DNA of 64,000 nucleotides from Zantedeschia hybrid cultivar (lineage: Eukaryota; Streptophyta; Magnoliopsida; Alismatales; Araceae): contig JARZZO010000011.1 in assembly GCA_030544215.1 (NCBI GenBank), forward strand, positions 50,527,587 to 50,591,586, given 5' to 3'. Each line of letters starts with the position of its first letter. The stretch's first letter is position 1. The position numbers and the translations under genes are program-made. Under the pieces are notes generated by a model. That model saw only the letters and a program-made list of their open reading frames with translations. It ran no database searches and was not told the origin of the DNA. Positions 1 through 11,384 of the stretch are shown here, piece by piece.

Positions 1-780
1 TTCAATAGTCTAATCCTTTTGATCTCAACCATAAACTTAAATTTAATAGTTTAATCTTTTTTGGTCTCAAGTGTAAATTTAAATTCAACAGTCTGATTCT
101 TTTGATCTCAATGGTAAACTTAAATTCAAAAGTTCGATCTTTTTGATATCAACCGTAAACCTCATTCAATCCAACGATCCAATCTTTTTTATCTCAACCG
201 TTAACTTAAATTTAACGATCTGATGTTTTTGATCTCAACCGTTAGTTTCAATCCAACGGTCTGATTTTTTTGATCTCAAACGTAAGCTTTAATCCACCGA
301 TTTGATCTTTTTTATTTCAACCGTAAGCTTTAATCCAACGGTCTGATCTTTTTAATCTCAACAATAAACTTTAATCCAACGGTCTGATCTTTTTTATCTC
401 AACCGTTAACTATTCAACAGTGTGATCTTTTTTATCTCAACCGTAAACTTCAATCCGATTGTCTGATCTTTTTGATCTCAATCGTGAACTTAAATTCAAT
501 GGTTTGATCTCATTGATCTTGAATAAGCTTAAATCCAACAGTTTGATCTTAGTGATCTCAATTGTGGATGCAAATTCAACGGTCTAATCTTAGCGATCTC
601 AACCATCTACTCAAATTTAAAGGTCTGATTTTGTCGACCAAGACCGCTAACACAAGTCTAATGGTTTGATTACATTGATCGTAACCATAACACGAATTTG
701 ACGGTCTAATTATCCCAATCGAGACTGTGATTGTAAGATCGATGATCCAAATATCACTCGTGAGCACAAATTTGTCACGT
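1..780. repeat. ~41-bp tandem satellite array
   Basis: About 18 diverged head-to-tail copies of a 41-42 bp unit with the core 'aacggtctgatcttttt' followed by 'atctcaaccgtaa'. Units are cleanest at about 240-480 and decay towards 780. The array probably continues left of the window. No gene is visible in it; short open frames here follow the repeat. Confidence 0.9.
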
Positions 781-839
781 TAGTTGTTGCAATTACATAT
801 GTAATCATTCATGTAATAATATGATCCTGATAATCAGAA

Positions 840-2330
840 TTATAGTCGCATGTAATGCTCCTAAGGGAGGAGAAGAAATAAATCACCTTACCTGAAAGGA
901 GATTCATCGAAGTGCGAGTTGCTATGACCTTTTGTCGAGCTGCCCCCAATTTGATGCTTCTTACTTACAAAGAACTACAAATCTTATGCTAAAGTTATAA
1001 ATCAAAAGTGGAGCAGGAATTTATTACCTTACCTGAAAGTATAATCATCAAGATCTGAGTTGTTGCCTAGATATTCTCGAGCAGTCCCCGATTTGATGCC
1101 ACCAACTACTTACTAAAAACGACAAATCTTTTATGTTAAAGTTAGAAATAAAAAAAAGAGTAGGTTATCACCTTACTGGAAAGTAGATTCATCGAAGTCC
1201 AATTTGTAGCTATGATACTATCGAGTTGCTCCCTAATTTGATGGCTCCAACTACCTATTTAACACTACAAATATTATGTACATTAAAGTCATAAAGTAAA
1301 GTAGAAGTAGGAATCTATAACCCTTCCTAAAAGGAGATTCATCAATGTCCGAGTTGCTTTTGACATATTGTTGAGTTGCCCCAAATATGATGTCTTATAC
1401 TTGGAACTACAAATCCTATGGTAAAGTTAGAGAAACAAAAAGGAGGAGAATGAATGTATCATTTGTCCTAAAAAGAGATTCATCAAAGTCGCAGTTGTTG
1501 TTGAGATATTGTCGAGCTACCCCCAATTTGATCCCTCCTACTTACTAAGAATTGTAAATCTTATTATGTTAAAGTTAGAAGCCGAATGAGAAGCGGGAAT
1601 GTATCACCTTTCCTGAAAGGAGATTCATCGAAATTAGAGTTGTTGCTGAGATATTGTTGAACTGTCCCCAGTTGGACGCCTTCAACTTACTAGAAACTAC
1701 AAATCTTGGTAAAGCTAGAAACTGGACGAAGAGCATGAATGTATCACCTTACTTGATAGGAGATTCATCGAAGTCCGAGTTACTGCTAAGATACTGTTGG
1801 CCCGCCCCCAATTTGATGCCTCCTACTTACTAGGAACTAAAAATATCATGTTAAAGTTAGAAACCAAAGGAGAAGTAGGAATACATCACCTTACCTAAAA
1901 GGAGATCCATCGAAATCTGAGCTGTTGTTAAGATATTGTTAAGCTACCCCCAATTTGATACCTCCATCTACCTACTAAAAATTGCAAATCTTATCTATAT
2001 TAAATTAAAGATAGAAAACAAAAGATGAGGAGGATTGTATCAACTTACCCAAAGGGAGATTCATTGAAGTTCGAGTTGCTACAGAGATATTGTCAAATTG
2101 TCCCCAATTTGAGGCCTTCTACTTACTTGGAACTATAAATCTTAGGGTAAAGTTAGAAATCGAAAGAGGAGTATGAATGTATCACCTTACTTGATTGGAG
2201 ATTTATTGAAGTCCAAACTACTGCTAAGATATTACTGAGTTTTCCTCGATTTGATGCCTCCAACTATGTAATAACAACTGCAAATCCTATCTTTGTTGAA
2301 GTTAGAAACATTGATACTTCTCCTCCCTAA
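840..2330 (-). repeat. Exon-like ~145-bp tandem array, copies 1-10
   Basis: Ten copies of a ~145-bp unit, with cores starting near 892, 1032, 1175, 1327, 1467, 1612, 1752, 1896, 2048 and 2191. Read on the minus strand, each unit has a CTAAC branch-point-like motif in a T-rich stretch, an AG boundary, a ~67-nt block, and a donor of the form CAG|GTAAGG. In several copies the block reads in one frame as residues close to ASNWGQLDNIS followed by a T/S-rich tail. The copy near 1612 differs from the consensus by several synonymous changes in that frame, which suggests an origin in a real exon. Other copies carry stops (for example near 1896), so the array as a whole does not encode a protein. I do not recognise the parent gene. 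Confidence 0.8.
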
Positions 2331-3260
2331 ACAAAACCATAGAGGGCTTAGTTACAAAATGAGGCTACTATATTCTAAACTTAGAATATCAATTGCTACA
2401 TTGTTAAACTAAGAATATCAATTATCTACACTGTCAAGCTATCACTCTACTCTTTTATTAGAATTTTAATCAAAGAGTTACTCAGACCTCATCAAATAAG
2501 GCACTTACATGATGATCCAATTACCTCAAATGTATTTTATTTTTTATTTTCAAACAAAATAAACTAACTTAAACATTCAACATAATCCCCTTCCCCTAAT
2601 CTTTCCTTCCTTTCCTAATCTCTTTCTTTCCTTGTCTCATCTAGGTATTCTCATGAATTCAACTTCTCGATTGGTGATCGTAAAATCATATACTTCAGCT
2701 TTAGTGACTTATATAGGAATTTATTTATTAAAATTATGATATTGCTTAGCAAACACAAACTTAAGAACACATTGGCTTACTCTATCATTCGTATCCTATT
2801 TTCTTATAAGACAGCATACTACGATACATCGATAAAACACAGATAAGAGTCAACTAATGTGGTAAAACTTCTATCGAAACCAATCAATCGGCAAGACTTA
2901 ATGTGCAGACTTAGTGCGCGGTCCCGACCAACAACTGCTTAATAAGAACCATAAATCTCCACTTTGCCTAAAACCAGAAACACTAGTGCTTCACCTTCAA
3001 GAAGTCATAAAGAGTCTAGCCGTGTAGTGTGCCCAGTCCTAGAATGCAAACTTACATATATCCTTCGCAAAAACATAAACAACCTTATTGCATTATATAT
3101 TTTAGGCCTATAATATTAATTCCCTATATTATTAAACTATCAGTCGAGTTTTTCGTTTAAATTTTATTCAAACAATCCAACTATTCTACTTTATTATAAA
3201 AATTAAGATATAATTGATAAGAAGATAATTCTTTGGTCCTATAACTAATCAGAAACTCAA
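2331..3260. repeat. Segmental duplication, copy 1 (pairs with 5830-7245)
   Basis: AT-rich DNA between two blocks of the exon-like array. Several stretches recur in the same order in 5830-7245: 'gaatatcaatt' near 2385 and 5870, 'tcgtaaaatcatata' near 2688 and 6492, the block around 'cataaagagtctag' near 3005 and 6756, and 'attaattccctatatt' near 3115 and 7101. The array and its spacer were therefore duplicated together. No supported gene is seen inside. Confidence 0.7.
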
Positions 3261-3788
3261 AACCAAAGTAGCAAAAATGTATCACCCTACTTGAAAGCAG
3301 ATTCATCGAAGTCTGAGTTGTTGCTGAGATTTTGTCGAGTTGTCCCCAATTTAATGGTCCAACTACTTCATAAAAATTGCAAGTCTTACCTATGTTAAAG
3401 TTAGAAACCAGAGGAGCAAAAATGTATCACCTTACCAAAAAGAAGATTCATCAAAGTCTGAATTGTTGTCGAGATTATTGTCGAGCTGCCCCTGATTTGA
3501 TGCTCCAAATACCTACTAAAAACCTGCAAATCTTTTCTATGTTAAAGTTAGAAACCTAATAAGGAGTAAGAATGTATCACCTAACCTGAAAGGAGATTCT
3601 TCGAAGTATGAGTTGCTGTTGAGATATTGTCGAGTTGCCCCCAAATTGATGCCTCCTATTTAATAGTAACTACAAATTTTATGTTAAAGAGGGAACAGGA
3701 ATGTATCAACTTACCTAAACGGATATTCATCGAAGAACGATTTGTTGCTAAGATATTATCAAGCTGCCCCCAATTTGATGGCTCCAAC
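3261..3788 (-). repeat. Exon-like tandem array, copies 11-14
   Basis: Four further ~145-bp units with cores near 3291, 3435, 3585 and 3716. The copy at 3585 keeps the coding-like frame open, and its donor-like motif is weakened. Copy 14 is interrupted by the hAT-like element that starts at 3789; its remainder resumes after 5081. Confidence 0.8.
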
Positions 3789-5073
3789 TAAGAGTGCCCA
3801 CGAGCTAAGTTGAGTCGAGCTACAACTCGCTCGAGCTCAACTTGACCAAGATAATTTGGGCTTGAGCTCGAGTCTATCCGAGCTTATTTTATGGGCTCCA
3901 ACTCGACTCACTAGCAAAGGAACTCAGCTCAAATTTGGCTCGAGCTCGGAACACTTCTAAGTTAACTCAACCAATAAACTAAGTTCACCCAGCCAGAAAC
4001 AACCGAATCATTGAGCTTGGGAAGGTACAATAGAGGGAGATTTGAGATTTAAAGAGAAAGTGGGGTGAAGTTTTTGTAAAGTAACCGATATCGGACTAAA
4101 AAGGCCCAACTATGAATGCCACCTGGGGGGGGGGGGGGGGGGTGCAGGGAAAGGAGGCTCGCCGGCGTGCTCCTGTCGAGATAGACCAACACTTTACCGA
4201 CATACTCGAGGTGGGCTTGGAGTCTTTGAGGTTCCTTGCCGCAAAGTCCCTCTTCTCTTGTACACCAGGGAAGCACACCTGTAGCAACCCCTACTTCCCC
4301 TCGATGGGCTCGCCTACGACCATCCTTGTCCACCACCTAGCATTGTGCCCGCCTACCAGGCCTCCACTTGTTGGTGCAGTGCAAATTGCATGCCACGGCA
4401 AATGGGTGGTGTTGCGTGTGCCCGTACGTTGTGATCTCCCAGAGCAAGCAGGGCTCTTGAGTTTTGCCATCGACGTGGTCGGCCAGGAGGTGGTCATAGA
4501 CGACGAAGTAGCATCATGTCCTAAACATGGTGTAAAGAACCTTAGCCTCGTACTAAGCCCCCTGGAAGCCCTCGTCATCCCAACTCACCTCCACTTCATC
4601 GCCATTGGAGAACCTCGTTACCTCTTTTCCTCTCCCCCCACCTCCACACATCGCCAGAGCTGCATAAAGCTTTAGACAAGCAACAGTGATGGGACCTTGG
4701 TGATAGGTGCATCTGGTAGAAGCCTGATTATTTTATTACTGCTCATATAATCCTGTTTAAAACTTATATAGACATTTAGTAGGCTAGGGCCTATGAGGCA
4801 ATGTTGGTATGGTAGGCCTATAAAAGTTGGCTTATCTTTGGTTGTAGAAGTTTGACATAGAATAAATAAATTAATAAAATATTTTTACCTCGAGCCAGCT
4901 CGCGAGCCGGTAAGCCAAGCTGGGTCAACCTCGAGCTTGGCTCGTTTGGTCATACAAGCCTAAATTAGAGCTCGGGCATGGTTCAATTAATTAAATGAGC
5001 CGAGCCAAACTGAGAGCCTGACTCAAGCTGAGCTCAACTAGCTCACGAGTAGTTATGCTCGTGGCCACCCTTA
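3789..5073. mobile_element. hAT-like non-autonomous DNA transposon (1285 bp)
   Basis: The ends are inverted: TAAGAGTGCCCACGAGC on the left, and the right end reads TAAGGGTGGCCACGAGC on the complementary strand. The subterminal DNA is rich in 'gagctcga'-type motifs in both arms. The flanking 8-bp sequences GCTCCAAC (3781-3788) and GCTCGAAC (5074-5081) differ at one base, which fits an old 8-bp target duplication typical of the hAT superfamily. The insertion splits copy 14 of the exon-like array. No transposase is encoded; the interior holds a GC-rich block (4120-4680) unlike the ends. Confidence 0.8.
4112..4675 (+). other. GC-rich block with 187-codon ORF inside the hAT-like element
   Basis: A sharply bounded GC-rich island within AT-rich transposon DNA. 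The longest open frame runs 187 codons on the plus strand, starting just before a run of 18 G, but another long frame is open on the minus strand (4049-4336 and 4291-4578). I recognise no domain. The composition contrast suggests a captured host-gene fragment, probably non-functional. The poly-G run near the plus-strand start makes that frame unreliable, and the true coding direction is undecided. Confidence 0.35.
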
Positions 5074-5081
5074 GCTCGAAC

Positions 5082-5830
5082 CACTTATTAAAAATTGCAA
5101 ATGCTATCTATGTTAAAGTTAAAAACCAAAGGAGGAGCAGGAACTTATCACCTTACTTAAAAGGAGATTTATTGAAGTCCAAGTTGTTGTTGACATATTG
5201 TTGAGCTGCCCCGAATTTGATGCCTTCTACTTACTAGGAACAACAAATCTTATTTTAAAGTTCGAAACCAAAGGAGGAGAAGGAATGTATCACATTACTT
5301 GAAAGGAGATTAAACGAAGTTCGAGTTGATGTTGAGATATTGTCTAGCTGCCCCCAATTTGATGCTTCCGTAAGTACAAGTCCAATATTAAAGTTAGAAA
5401 CCAAAGAAGAAGAATGAATGTAAGCACCTTACCTAAAAGGAGATTTATCGAAATCCGAGTTGTTGCTAAGATATTATTGAGCTCCCCCCAATTTGATGCC
5501 TCTAACTAGTTATGAGGATAAGGAATATATCACCTTACCTGAAACGAGATTCATCAAAGTTCAAGTTACTGCTGAGATATTGTCCAACTGCTCCCAATTT
5601 GACGCCTTCTACTTACTAAGACTACAAATCTTATATGTTAAAATTAGAAACTGAAGGAGGAGCATGAATGTATCAGTTTACCTAAAAAGAGATTCATCAA
5701 AGTCCAAGCCACTGCTAAGATATTGTCGAGTTGCTCAATTTGATGCCTCTAACATGTACTAAGAATTGCAAATCTTATCCATGTTAAAGTTAGAAACATT
5801 GATGCTTCTCCCTAAGTAAAATCATAAAGG
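5082..5830 (-). repeat. Exon-like tandem array, copies 15-19
   Basis: Five more ~145-bp units with cores near 5157, 5299, 5432, 5539 and 5681. The copy at 5299 keeps the coding-like frame with three synonymous third-base changes (GAG to GAA, CTC to CTA, CGG to CGA). The end of this block matches the end of the first block (near 2280), marking the start of the duplicated spacer. Confidence 0.8.
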
Positions 5831-7245
5831 GCTTAATCCCAGAAGGAGGCTATTATATTCGAAACTTAGAATATCAATTAAATACACGGTTAAACTATCA
5901 CTTTACTCTTGTATTAGAATTTTAATCAAAGAGTTACTCATACCTCAAATACGGTACCTTGCATGTGATGAACTATTACTTCAATGTATTTTGTTTTTCA
6001 ATTAGAACCAGATAAAATTCGAATATATTGCCAAAATAAAAAGTTAAACTATCACTCTAGTTTTTAGAATCCAATATGTTGAATGTTGTTTCTTCTGAAA
6101 GTGGATTGTATCACACATCTATTCAATTGGACAAAGAAGACACATAAGTAAATAAAAGAGGTTGTACCCCAGCCCCAAAAAATCAGCTTCCACATACATT
6201 AAACCCATCACCATAGTTGTCAAGGCGGTCAACCAAGGCATGCTTGGGGTCCCCAAGCACCTAATCGCTTAGGCGCCCACCTACATGTACACTTCATAAT
6301 AATATATTTATATCACACAAATTTACACTAGTTTAACATTAACATGAAAAATATGAAGACGACATTAACACATTGTGCATTGTGCTGCGCAGACAGTACA
6401 CAATGCACTGTGTGTAAGAGGTAGAGGGGGAGGTTGGGAGGGGAAGGAAGAAGGGGGGGTATTCTCATAAATTCAACTTCTTGATCAGCGATCGTAAAAT
6501 CATATATATCGCTTTTAGGTCATTGTTTGAATTTTTAGTTACCTTAATGTATATTTATTTATTTAAATTATGATATTACTTAACAAATAAACTTAAGAAC
6601 GCACTGACTCTACTATGTCATTCATGCCTATATCAAGAAAACATAGACAAGATTCAAATGTAGTGCGCAGTCCCGACCAGCAACTACTTACCAAGAACCA
6701 CAAATCTCCTCTTTGCCTAAAACATGAAACACTAGCACTTCACCCTCAAGAAATCATAAAGAGTCTAGTCATGCACTGTGCCCAGTACTGTGAACTAAAC
6801 TAATTATGGCTTTAAAAGGGTTCCATAATAAGGCTATTCAAATAACATGAGATCCAATGCTCATCATTTCAAGGCAAGCATTCTTTCATAAGGATAACAT
6901 TTATTAACAGTTCTTTAAGTGACTCAATTTTCTCAGGACTTTCTATGCATCTTGTTGATTCTTAACTCGTATGTGTATGCCACTTATTGTCACCATAGTC
7001 ATAGAATGTAAAGACATGAGAATTAGAATTTTAATATGGCAAACGTATGTATATTCTATGCAAAAACACAGTCAACCTTATTGCATTATAAGCCCACAAT
7101 ATTAATTCCCTATATTGTTAAACTATATGTATACTTTTTTGTTCGAATTTTTAATCAAACACTATAATCATTCTAGTTTATTATAAAAATTCACATCTAA
7201 ATTGATAAGAAGATAATTCCATAATATCCGAAACTCAAAACCAAA
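5831..7245. repeat. Segmental duplication, copy 2
   Basis: Second, longer copy of the spacer described at 2331-3260. Extra sequence relative to copy 1 includes about 6180-6460, which carries a hAT-type terminal motif at 6212. No supported gene; a 62-codon open frame at 6615 is not convincing. Confidence 0.65.
6212..6295 (+). mobile_element. Isolated hAT-like left terminus
   Basis: 'catagttgtcaaggcgg' matches the termini of the two ~640-bp hAT-like elements at 8557 and 15162, and is followed by the same style of 'cttaggcgcc' subterminal repeat. No matching right end is seen nearby, so this is a truncated copy. Confidence 0.5.
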
Positions 7246-7512
7246 GGAGTAGAAACTACTTCCTAAAAACAACAAATCTTATATATGTTAAAGTTAGAAA
7301 TCAAAAGGGCAGGAATGTGTCGCCTTACCGAAAGGAGATTCATCGAACTCTAAGCTGTTGCTGAGATATTATCGAGCTGCCCTAAATTGATGCCTCCAAC
7401 TACTTACTAAAGCTTGCAAATCTTTTTCACGTTAAAGTTAGAAACCTAAGGAGGAGAAAGAATATATCACCTTACCTGAAAAGAGATCCTTCGAAGACTG
7501 AGTTGCTATTAA
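7246..7512 (-). repeat. Exon-like tandem array, copies 20-21 (last truncated)
   Basis: Copy 20 has its core near 7329. Copy 21 starts near 7477 and stops abruptly at about 7512, where sequence homologous to 13793 onward begins. This junction marks the left edge of the large duplicated block A. Confidence 0.75.
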
Positions 7513-8556
7513 GACAATGTGGGCCAGTCCAAGTTGATGCAACTTAGGGGTTCGGCCATGAACTGACCCTGCCCAAGTCCCATCCATGGTGTCAATTATC
7601 CTAACTGAAAGCACTGGGATATTCACTACATGGCCGTCCCAAACCTGCACATCTTGTAAAGAAGAGAATATAATTCATTGAATCAATAAAAGAACAAAAA
7701 TTAGCTTGGCACCAAATGCAAAAACGTAACTTTGCACGTTCTCTACAACGCTAAAGAATCCTCAACTTGGTCTTAAAAGTCAACGTCAAGAACGGTATAC
7801 AAGAAGAATGTTTCATCAAGTCAAGAATAAACGGAAATTAGTAAACCACGCGCTGGCATAGTTTACCACAAATTTTTTTGGCTTGTTCTGCAAGATATAA
7901 CCTTTTATAGATAAACATAGAAGTTTCTTTCACAAATCTCCCTGATCCTGAAATCTTTGCCAAAACTATCAAAAACCCAATTCATAACAACTCGAGAAAT
8001 TGAGATGAGAAAATCATTTATTTTTGTGCTTACTGAGAGCAATACAAGATAGAAACATATTGATGTGTTTTTTTACTCAAAGAGCAATAGAAAATAAAAC
8101 ATTGCCCATTTCTTCAATATTAGTGCAGAACAAACAAAACAAGTACTAACGTCCGCAATGTGACAGCCTATTGAGTACTTTAATCATGATTCAAAGGAGG
8201 GGGGAAATGACTTGTATGGGACATTATTAGCAATCTATGAAAAGTACACAAGTGACCGTCAAAGGGAGTGGAGAAGCAGCACAAACTTAAAGATAGCAAA
8301 AAGATTTACATTCCCCAATGAACTTTTCCACTGTTAAATGTACGAAACATCAACCTGTTTATTCCACCTAAACTCATGAATCAATTGTTTTCAGTCTTGG
8401 TTTTGCTCCCAGTTGACGGGGGCTTGAGATCCCACAAGAGTAGTCAACATGTGGATGTGAGTCATGTATATTATCCCAATGTAGTGTTCTGGCATCTCGT
8501 ATGTGAATTATGCATGCGCAGAGTGCAGTCCCATGTCCATCTCGCTGTGTTATTCA

Positions 8557-9190
8557 CACAGTTGCCAAGGGGGCAAAGCATCCCAAGGAATGCTTAAGGT
8601 CCCTTTGTGCTTAGGCGCCAGCCTAGGTGGCACTTAGGCAGCACCTACATAATCAAAAGGTGGGGGGAAGTGGGAAAGGGAGAGATACTCACAGACAGGA
8701 AGACAAAACACTTGAAGAGAAGGGGGAAGAAAGGGCGGACACATAGAAAACTTAGGAAAGGTAAGAGGATGCTTTCCAAGTTTGTGGTCACAAGTAGGGC
8801 TTGTTGCCTTGTTGTGGCCATCATAGTGAGAGGACAACGTATAGGAGTGCCTCATTGTTGACGTCAATATTTATTCGCCAAGGAGGGATAATGCCAAAGA
8901 AGACAAGGAAGACAAAATAATGAAACAGATGAGAGGATAGGATATCAAAACCTAAGGCCAGTCATTCGTATAACCATATTTATATCACGACTGGGTCCCA
9001 ATGGACCCAATTAGATTGGCTCATGAAGTAGCCAAGGCATTGCCTAGGCATGCTAGGTGCTCCTAAGCATTGCCTAGGCGTGGTTTTTTTCAAGGCCCAA
9101 TAAGGTGTTTAACTGCCTTGGCCTTGAAAATAAGCCTTATCACCTAAAAAGTGCCTAGGCTTCAAGTAGGCGTAAGCCTTGACAACTATG
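8557..9190. mobile_element. hAT-like MITE, copy A (634 bp)
   Basis: Terminal inverted repeats CACAGTTGCCAAGG (left) and CATAGTTGTCAAGG (right end, complementary strand). A perfect 8-bp target duplication, GTTATTCA, lies at 8549-8556 and 9191-9198. The subterminal regions are full of 'gcctaggc' and 'cttaggcgcc' palindromes. No transposase is present; the 84-codon frame inside is not a known protein. Confidence 0.88.
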
Positions 9191-9412
9191 GTTATTCATC
9201 ATCCAAGTAGAAAAAAAAAAAAAAAAAGAACACTTTATCCAAAGCATTGATAAGTTGTTCAAACTGTAAGTTGCTTTTTGATGGTGATCATTCCCCATTC
9301 ATGCATCAAAAGAATTTCCAGGTATAAAAAACTCATCAATCACCAATCCTCAAACTCCGTCGTAGAACAAGAAAGTGGACCAGTTAGTAGCATTGAGAGG
9401 CAAGTGAATGTA

Positions 9413-9700
9413 ATTTCAATTGTGCTAATGGGTTGTGAATACTCTGATGGGATTGTCAACTTTTAAGGATTTGGATTTCTATGACAAAGATGTATAGTGT
9501 TCATTAGACAACACTAGAATGCTCATCATTAGGTTGTCAACTTTTAAGTAGTTGGGTTTCACTTGCACTAATGGGTTGAGAATTTTCTGATGGATTGTCA
9601 ACTTTTAAGTATTTGGGTTTCAATTGCACAAATGGGTTGTGAATCTCCTGATTGGATAGTCAACTTTTAAATATTTGAATTTATATGACAGAGATGTACG
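9413..9700. repeat. ~80-bp tandem repeat, 3-4 copies
   Basis: Direct repeats built on 'ttgtcaacttttaag' and 'aatgggttgtgaat' at about 80-bp spacing. The same array is present in block B at about 16020-16310, so it predates the duplication. Confidence 0.75.
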
Positions 9701-9746
9701 GTGTTTAGACAGAATGGATGGTGTTTAGACGACACCACCTAATTGT

Positions 9747-10489
9747 ATGGTGTTAAATTTTTTATAGACTTTAATTGATTGTTCAAGAGTTCTAATTCTT
9801 ATACTTGATTTATTCCAAAAGAAATATTCTGATTGATTACTATTGCTAGGATTCATATTACTAAGAAACACTCATCATCATTCGCTGAATTATCATTATA
9901 TTAATTTGTAATTGATGCTATTACTATCACTAGAAACATGCCACTGACTTGACTGTTCACTACATTTAGCTACATGGTTGCTCATACTTGATTACTAGCT
10001 GAAACATATAAATTTATTATGAATTATTATTTTAAAACTGAACCTCAATAAAAAATGCAGTTCTAACATTTTCCACCTTTTTAGAATTTAGATAACCTTA
10101 ACATAGCACATGCACAATAGGCATGTGAGGCAACAGTGGCTCACCTCTGCCATACCTAGGCATTTAAGGCAATGTCTTTTCCCTCCTAGGTCACTGGGAA
10201 GAGGGAAATGGGAGGAGGAAATTAAAGAACAAATCCCAGAATGACATGCAAGGTTCTGAGAGCCATGGACCAACTTGCAGAAAGCATGTATCTAATTAAT
10301 GGATGGCTTAAAAAGTCACGAGCAAAGGAATATGCAGTAGCATGTAACAGGAAAGGGCTTTATACATTATGAACAGAGGCTTAGACATCAGCAAGTAATC
10401 AAAGCATGCATTAGACATAATCAAAAGAGGTACTATATAAAAGGCAGAAAAAGGCCACAATCTATGTAAAACAAGAATAGCATCAAGTC
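9747..10489. other. AT-rich intergenic DNA
   Basis: Between block A and a tandem duplication. I see no gene, splice-supported exon or transposon end. Short open frames (for example 10088-10273 minus) show no recognisable domain. Confidence 0.5.
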
Positions 10490-11384
10490 ATAGCAGCACA
10501 TATCCTATCCAGATAACAAAGAGGAAGAAATATCAACTTATGACAAACAGCACATTGCCCTAAAAAAACATTCAAACAATAAACCAAGATAGCATGTATG
10601 CTAACAGCATGAATGAGAGAGAGAGGTGAGTCAGACAAGGCAAAGTGAGATGCAGCATTTTCAGATTGCCTCAATTCACCTCGTCACCTAGGCATGTGAA
10701 CAAAAAAACACCTTCACTAACATAGATGATAGATCTTCTGACCAGTGGGATTTCATAATACATTATTATCTTCAAATTAACCCCTTGATTCTCTTGTAAA
10801 AAATTGAGGCTTTATATGTAGCTCATTGAATGTTATTTTTCTATGGAAATAGCTCATTGAATATTATTTTACATTTTCATAGGAGAGCTAGGGCAGAATG
10901 AAACTATTGGAGCAACAAGAATGAGATAGCTACAAAGTTATAGCAGCACATATCCTATCCAGATAACAAAGAGGAAGAAATATCAACTTATGACAAACAC
11001 ATTGCCCTAAAAAAACATTCAAACAATAAACCAAGATAGCATGTATGCTAACAGCATGAATGAGAGAGAGAGGTGAGTCAGACAAGGCAAAGTGAGATGC
11101 AGCATTTTCAGATTGCCTCAATTCACCTCGTCACCTAGGCATGTGAACAAAAAAACACCTTCACTAACATAGATGATAGATCTTCTGACCAGTGAGATTT
11201 CATAATACATTATTATCTTCAAATTAACCCCTTGATTCTCTTGTAAAAAATTGAGGCTTTATATGTAGCTCATTGAATGTTATTTTTCTATGGAAATAGC
11301 TCATTGAATATTATTTTACATTTTCATAGGAGAGCTGGGGCAGAATGAAACTATTGGAGCAACAAGAATGAGATAGCTACAAAG
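10490..11384. repeat. Recent ~450-bp tandem duplication
   Basis: Two adjacent direct copies, 10490 to about 10939 and 10940 to about 11384, beginning at 'tagcagcacatatcctatcc' and ending at 'agatagctacaaag'. They differ by only a few substitutions and a small indel in the 'caaacagcacattgcc' stretch, so the event is recent. The paired 63-codon minus-strand frames at 10483 and 10930 are copies of each other by this duplication, not independent genes. Confidence 0.92.

Larger units (their letters stand above)
7512..9746. repeat. Large duplication block A (pairs with 13793-16340)
   Basis: About 2.2 kb closely matching 13793-16340 in direct orientation, starting at 'gacaatgtgggccag' and ending at 'acgacaccaccta'. 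Mostly non-coding, with a ~640-bp hAT-like element and a short tandem array. A 46-codon stretch on the minus strand at about 7510-7650 is shared with block B, but I cannot assign it. The pairing shows a duplication after the hAT insertion. Confidence 0.9.

Noticed and set aside
1..7512. CRISPR-like array
   Set aside because: Repeats are contiguous and diverged without unique spacers of fixed length, and the window is plant nuclear DNA.
10483..11121. Apparent pair of homologous 63-codon minus-strand genes
   Set aside because: Their similarity is explained by the 450-bp tandem duplication; neither has supporting features.
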